Source: Nonomuraea dietziae
GTDB taxonomy: Bacteria; Actinomycetota; Actinomycetes; Streptosporangiales; Streptosporangiaceae
Length of the DNA stretch: 64,000 nt
Direction of reading: 5' to 3'
NCBI RefSeq assembly: GCF_014195505.1
Contig: NZ_JACIBV010000001.1
Coordinates: 4,774,001 to 4,838,000 of the forward strand
In this document: positions 61,764 through 64,000 of the stretch, one piece after another
Numbering within the stretch: the stretch's first letter is position 1
Layout: each line of letters opens with the position of its first letter
The notes under the pieces: model-generated
Database searches by the model: none
Told to the model about the DNA's origin: nothing
The model's input: only the letters and a program-made list of their open reading frames with translations
Position numbers and translations under genes: made by a program

Positions 61764-62486
61764 ATGCCTGTCGACCGCAGCTCTCCGACGCGCAGGGCCG
61801 TGCTCCTCGCCGCGGCCCCTCTCGCGCTGGCCGCGTGCGCGGGGCCCGCCGGTCCCGAGCCCGGGTCACAGACTGCGCGACCAGGCATGAAAGGATCGAA
61901 TGTGCTCACAGGACAACTGCTCACAGCCGCCGCCGCGGGCGACACCACCGCCGTCAGGGAGGCCGTCACCGAGGGCGCCGATCTGGAGGCTCGCGACAGC
62001 CAGCAACGCACCGCCCTGCTGCTGGCCAGCGCGGCCGACCACGTCGAGGTCGCCGAGCTCCTGGTCGCGGCGGGCGCCGACCCCAACGCTCTCGACGCCC
62101 AGCACGACACCCCCTGGCTGGTGACCGGTGTGACGGGCAGTGTGGCCATGATGCGCGCGCTCCTGCCCGCCAGGCCCGACCTGACGATCACCAATCGCTA
62201 CGGCGGCGTCTCGTTGATCCCCGCCTGTGAGCGCGGGCACGTCGACTACGTGCGCGAGGTGCTGAAGACCGGCATCGACGTCAACCACGTCAACAACCTG
62301 GGCTGGACGGGGCTGCTGGAGGCGGTCATCCTCGGCGACGGCAGCGGGCCGTACCTGGAGATCGTCAGGCTGCTGCTGGCCGCGGGCGCCGATCCCGACC
62401 TGGCCGACTCCAACGGCGTGACCGCGCTGCAGCACGCCGAGCAGAAGGGCCAGCGGGACATCGCCGAGATCCTACGACGCGCCTAG
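61764..62486 (+). CDS. Ankyrin-repeat lipoprotein
   Basis: 240 residues. Signal peptide with RR and lipobox LAAC, then five ankyrin repeats (TALLLASAADHVEVAELLVA; VSLIPACERGHVDYVREVLK; TALQHAEQKGQRDIAEILRR). It follows the HbpS-like gene by 6 nt, so same operon and same cell surface. Possibly another accessory of the SenS-SenR-like system (inference). A later ATG after the lipobox would give a cytoplasmic form. Confidence 0.85.
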   Translation: MPVDRSSPTRRAVLLAAAPLALAACAGPAGPEPGSQTARPGMKGSNVLTGQLLTAAAAGDTTAVREAVTEGADLEARDSQQRTALLLASAADHVEVAELLVAAGADPNALDAQHDTPWLVTGVTGSVAMMRALLPARPDLTITNRYGGVSLIPACERGHVDYVREVLKTGIDVNHVNNLGWTGLLEAVILGDGSGPYLEIVRLLLAAGADPDLADSNGVTALQHAEQKGQRDIAEILRRA

Positions 62487-63386
62487 CCGTACCTCGCCGA
62501 CCGGACGGCCGCCGCCCAGCAGCGGGGCGGTCGCCATGTCGTCGAGTTCGGGAGCGTCGAGGCCGAGCGCCCGCAGGGCGGCCACGGTCACGGGAACGCG
62601 GGCGCGGGAGGAGCCGTCCTCGATCTTGACGGTGCCTGCCCTGCCGTCGGAGTAGGCGAAGGCGTCGAACGCCTCGGCCCCCGCCTTCACCATCAGCCCA
62701 GGGATGGCCCGCATCAGCCTGGCCTCGAGGCGGGTGGTGCCCGACGTCCACTCCGGGTGGGTGGTCATGGCCTCGTAGACGCGCCGTTCGGGCGAGCCCT
62801 GCTCTCCCAGAGGGAACGCGCGGAAGGCGCGCGTCACCCCCACCATCGAGACGAAGAACAGCGGCGCCCCGCAGCCGTCGACCCCGGTGGCGGCCACGCG
62901 CTCGCCGGTCAGCTCCTCGACGGTCTCCCTGATCGCCCGCTGCAGCGGATGGGCGGGGTCGAGGTAGGTCTCCAGGGGCCAGCCGTTGACCACGCAGGTG
63001 GCGAGCATGGCCGAGTGCTTGCCCGAGCAGTTCATGAAGATCCGCGCCTTGGTGGTCACGGTCCTGTCGTCGGGATAGTCCTCGGGGCACAGCAGGGCGC
63101 TCTCGTCGAGACCGGCGCCCGCGAGGATCTTCCTGGCGCCGTCGACGTGGAACGGCTCGCCCGAGTGGGAGGCGCACGCCAGCGCGAGCAGCTCCCCGTC
63201 CAGGTCGAGCCCGCTGCGCAGCATGCCGAGCGCCTGCAGCGGCTTCATCGAGGAGCGCGGCGAGGCCAGCGCGTCGACGGCGCCGTGCGCCTGCACGGGC
63301 TTGCCCTCGGCCGACACGGCCAGCATCCTCGCCCGGTGCGTGGACTCCACGAACCCGGAACGGACAACCTCCACAACGAGCGACAT
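62472..63386 (-). CDS. Asparaginase-like protein (AnsA/L-asparaginase II family)
   Basis: 304 residues from ATG 63386 after GGAGGGG. FVESTHRARMLAVSAEG, SSMKPLQALGML, LACASHSGEPFHVDGARKIL and NCSGKHSAMLATCV, TGVDGCGAPLFFVS are typical of the family found in Rhizobium etli AnsA and actinobacteria. Likely hydrolyses L-asparagine, but family members are not all tested. Convergent overlap of 15 nt with the ankyrin gene. Confidence 0.88.
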   Translation of the reverse strand: MSLVVEVVRSGFVESTHRARMLAVSAEGKPVQAHGAVDALASPRSSMKPLQALGMLRSGLDLDGELLALACASHSGEPFHVDGARKILAGAGLDESALLCPEDYPDDRTVTTKARIFMNCSGKHSAMLATCVVNGWPLETYLDPAHPLQRAIRETVEELTGERVAATGVDGCGAPLFFVSMVGVTRAFRAFPLGEQGSPERRVYEAMTTHPEWTSGTTRLEARLMRAIPGLMVKAGAEAFDAFAYSDGRAGTVKIEDGSSRARVPVTVAALRALGLDAPELDDMATAPLLGGGRPVGEVRLGAS

Positions 63387-63470
63387 TTCCCCTCCCTTTC
63401 GCCACGAGTGTATTACCGCCTTCCGGGGGCGTTCCGTCGGGAAGGCGAGGGTGCGCCACAATGGTGTTCC

Positions 63471-63896
63471 ATGCGAGCAGTCGTTCAGCGGGTGAGCCAC
63501 GCCTCCGTCGTCGTCGACGGCACGACCGTCGGCGCGATCGACGAGCCCGGCCTGATGGTGCTGGTCGGCGTCACCCATACCGACACCCCCGCCGAGGCCC
63601 GCAGGCTGGCCGCCAAGCTCTGGGGCCTGCGCGTGCTCGACGGCGAGAAGTCCTGCTCCGACATCGGCGCCCCCCTCCTGGTGATCAGCCAGTTCACCCT
63701 CTACGGCGACACCCGCAAGGGCCGCCGCCCCACCTGGCAGGCCGCCGCTCCGGGCCCGGTCGCCGAGCCGCTGGTGCAGGCGGTGATCGACGAGCTGCGG
63801 GCACTCGGCGCGCACGTCGAGACCGGCAGCTTCGGAGCCGAGATGAAGGTCTCGCTGCTGAACGACGGCCCGATCACGCTCGTGATCGATCTCTGA
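63471..63896 (+). CDS. dtd: D-aminoacyl-tRNA deacylase
   Basis: 141 residues. MRAVVQRVSHASVVVDG, catalytic SQFTLYGDTRKGRRP and NDGPITLVID (Gly-cis-Pro motif) are all intact. Recycles D-aminoacyl-tRNAs and removes Gly from tRNA(Ala). Confidence 0.95.
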   Translation: MRAVVQRVSHASVVVDGTTVGAIDEPGLMVLVGVTHTDTPAEARRLAAKLWGLRVLDGEKSCSDIGAPLLVISQFTLYGDTRKGRRPTWQAAAPGPVAEPLVQAVIDELRALGAHVETGSFGAEMKVSLLNDGPITLVIDL

Positions 63897-63973
63897 CAGG
63901 TGGGGCCAGCCTCACCTTTTTCAGTGATGAGCCGCCCATGTCGCCCGTACTCCACCATCTCTACCGTGGACGC

Positions 63974-64000
63974 ATGACCATCTGGCGACGGATCCGCGCC
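63974..64000 (+). CDS. Start of an unidentified gene, cut by the window end
   Basis: Only MTIWRRIRA is visible from ATG 63974. The basic start could precede a membrane helix. Product unknown. Confidence 0.3.

Overview
The window is very GC-rich with strong third-position GC bias, many GTG starts and overlapping stop/start codons. It carries mshA (mycothiol synthesis), senX3-regX3-phoU, carD, a CebR-type cellulose regulon, SenS/SenR/HbpS-like genes and GntR-TetR fusion regulators. Together these point to a mycelial actinobacterium, most likely Streptosporangiales (Nonomuraea/Streptosporangium type). The genus is an inference.

Left part (1-20.6 kb) is accessory and partly decayed. It opens with the end of an alpha/beta hydrolase, a Ser/Thr kinase split by a one-base frameshift, an AraC-type regulator and a DHFR-fold reductase. 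A 1,808-residue secreted protein follows (5375-10801): two DNRLRE-type modules, four Ig-like repeats (two identical over about 300 nt) and a C-terminal NucA/NucB-type nuclease domain. Directly downstream lies an ankyrin/DUF6461-like protein that could be its immunity factor. Further on come a WapI-like immunity gene, fragments of an esterase and a methyltransferase, a frameshifted kinase-WD40 protein, a frameshifted NAD-dependent epimerase and an N-terminally truncated tyrosine integrase. The 12.77-20.60 kb stretch looks like a genomic island in the 3' end of tRNA-Thr(TGT): an intact tRNA sits beside the integrase, and a 42-nt copy of its 3' half (39/42 identical), with its own terminator, marks the far end.

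Middle part (20.6-41.8 kb) is core chromosome: rlmB-cysS, an F420/FMN oxidoreductase, two GlsB/YeaQ membrane proteins, ispF-carD, an LpqE-like lipoprotein, regX3-senX3 divergent from phoU across a PHO-box-like repeat, a second two-component pair, gpmA, a DUF574 methyltransferase, ybjN-mshA (mshA behind a textbook SigR promoter), an SDR/methyltransferase/GNAT run, a BlaI-M56 peptidase pair, and an XRE regulator (frameshifted in this sequence) followed by an HbhA-like protein.

The 41.8-52 kb part is a cellulose/mannan degradation locus. A LacI-family CebR-like repressor is followed by an overlapping Ser/Thr kinase gene, then three large secreted enzymes in a row: GH48 with CBM2, GH9 with CBM3 and CBM2, and GH5_8-like mannanase with CBM2. 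A perfect 14-bp CebR palindrome lies in front of GH48 and a 13/14 version in front of the repressor gene.

The right end (52-64 kb) holds a GDSL lipoprotein, an AlaX editing protein, ankyrin proteins, a GntR-TetR fusion divergent from a FAD monooxygenase, a DUF2207 membrane protein, an ATP-dependent DNA ligase coupled to a 37-residue ORF, a SenR/SenS-like two-component system beside an HbpS-like protein, an asparaginase-like protein and dtd.

Caution: at least four otherwise normal genes are broken by one-base indels (near 1405, 16473, 19460 and 40389). This could be real decay, but assembly or read errors must be excluded first.
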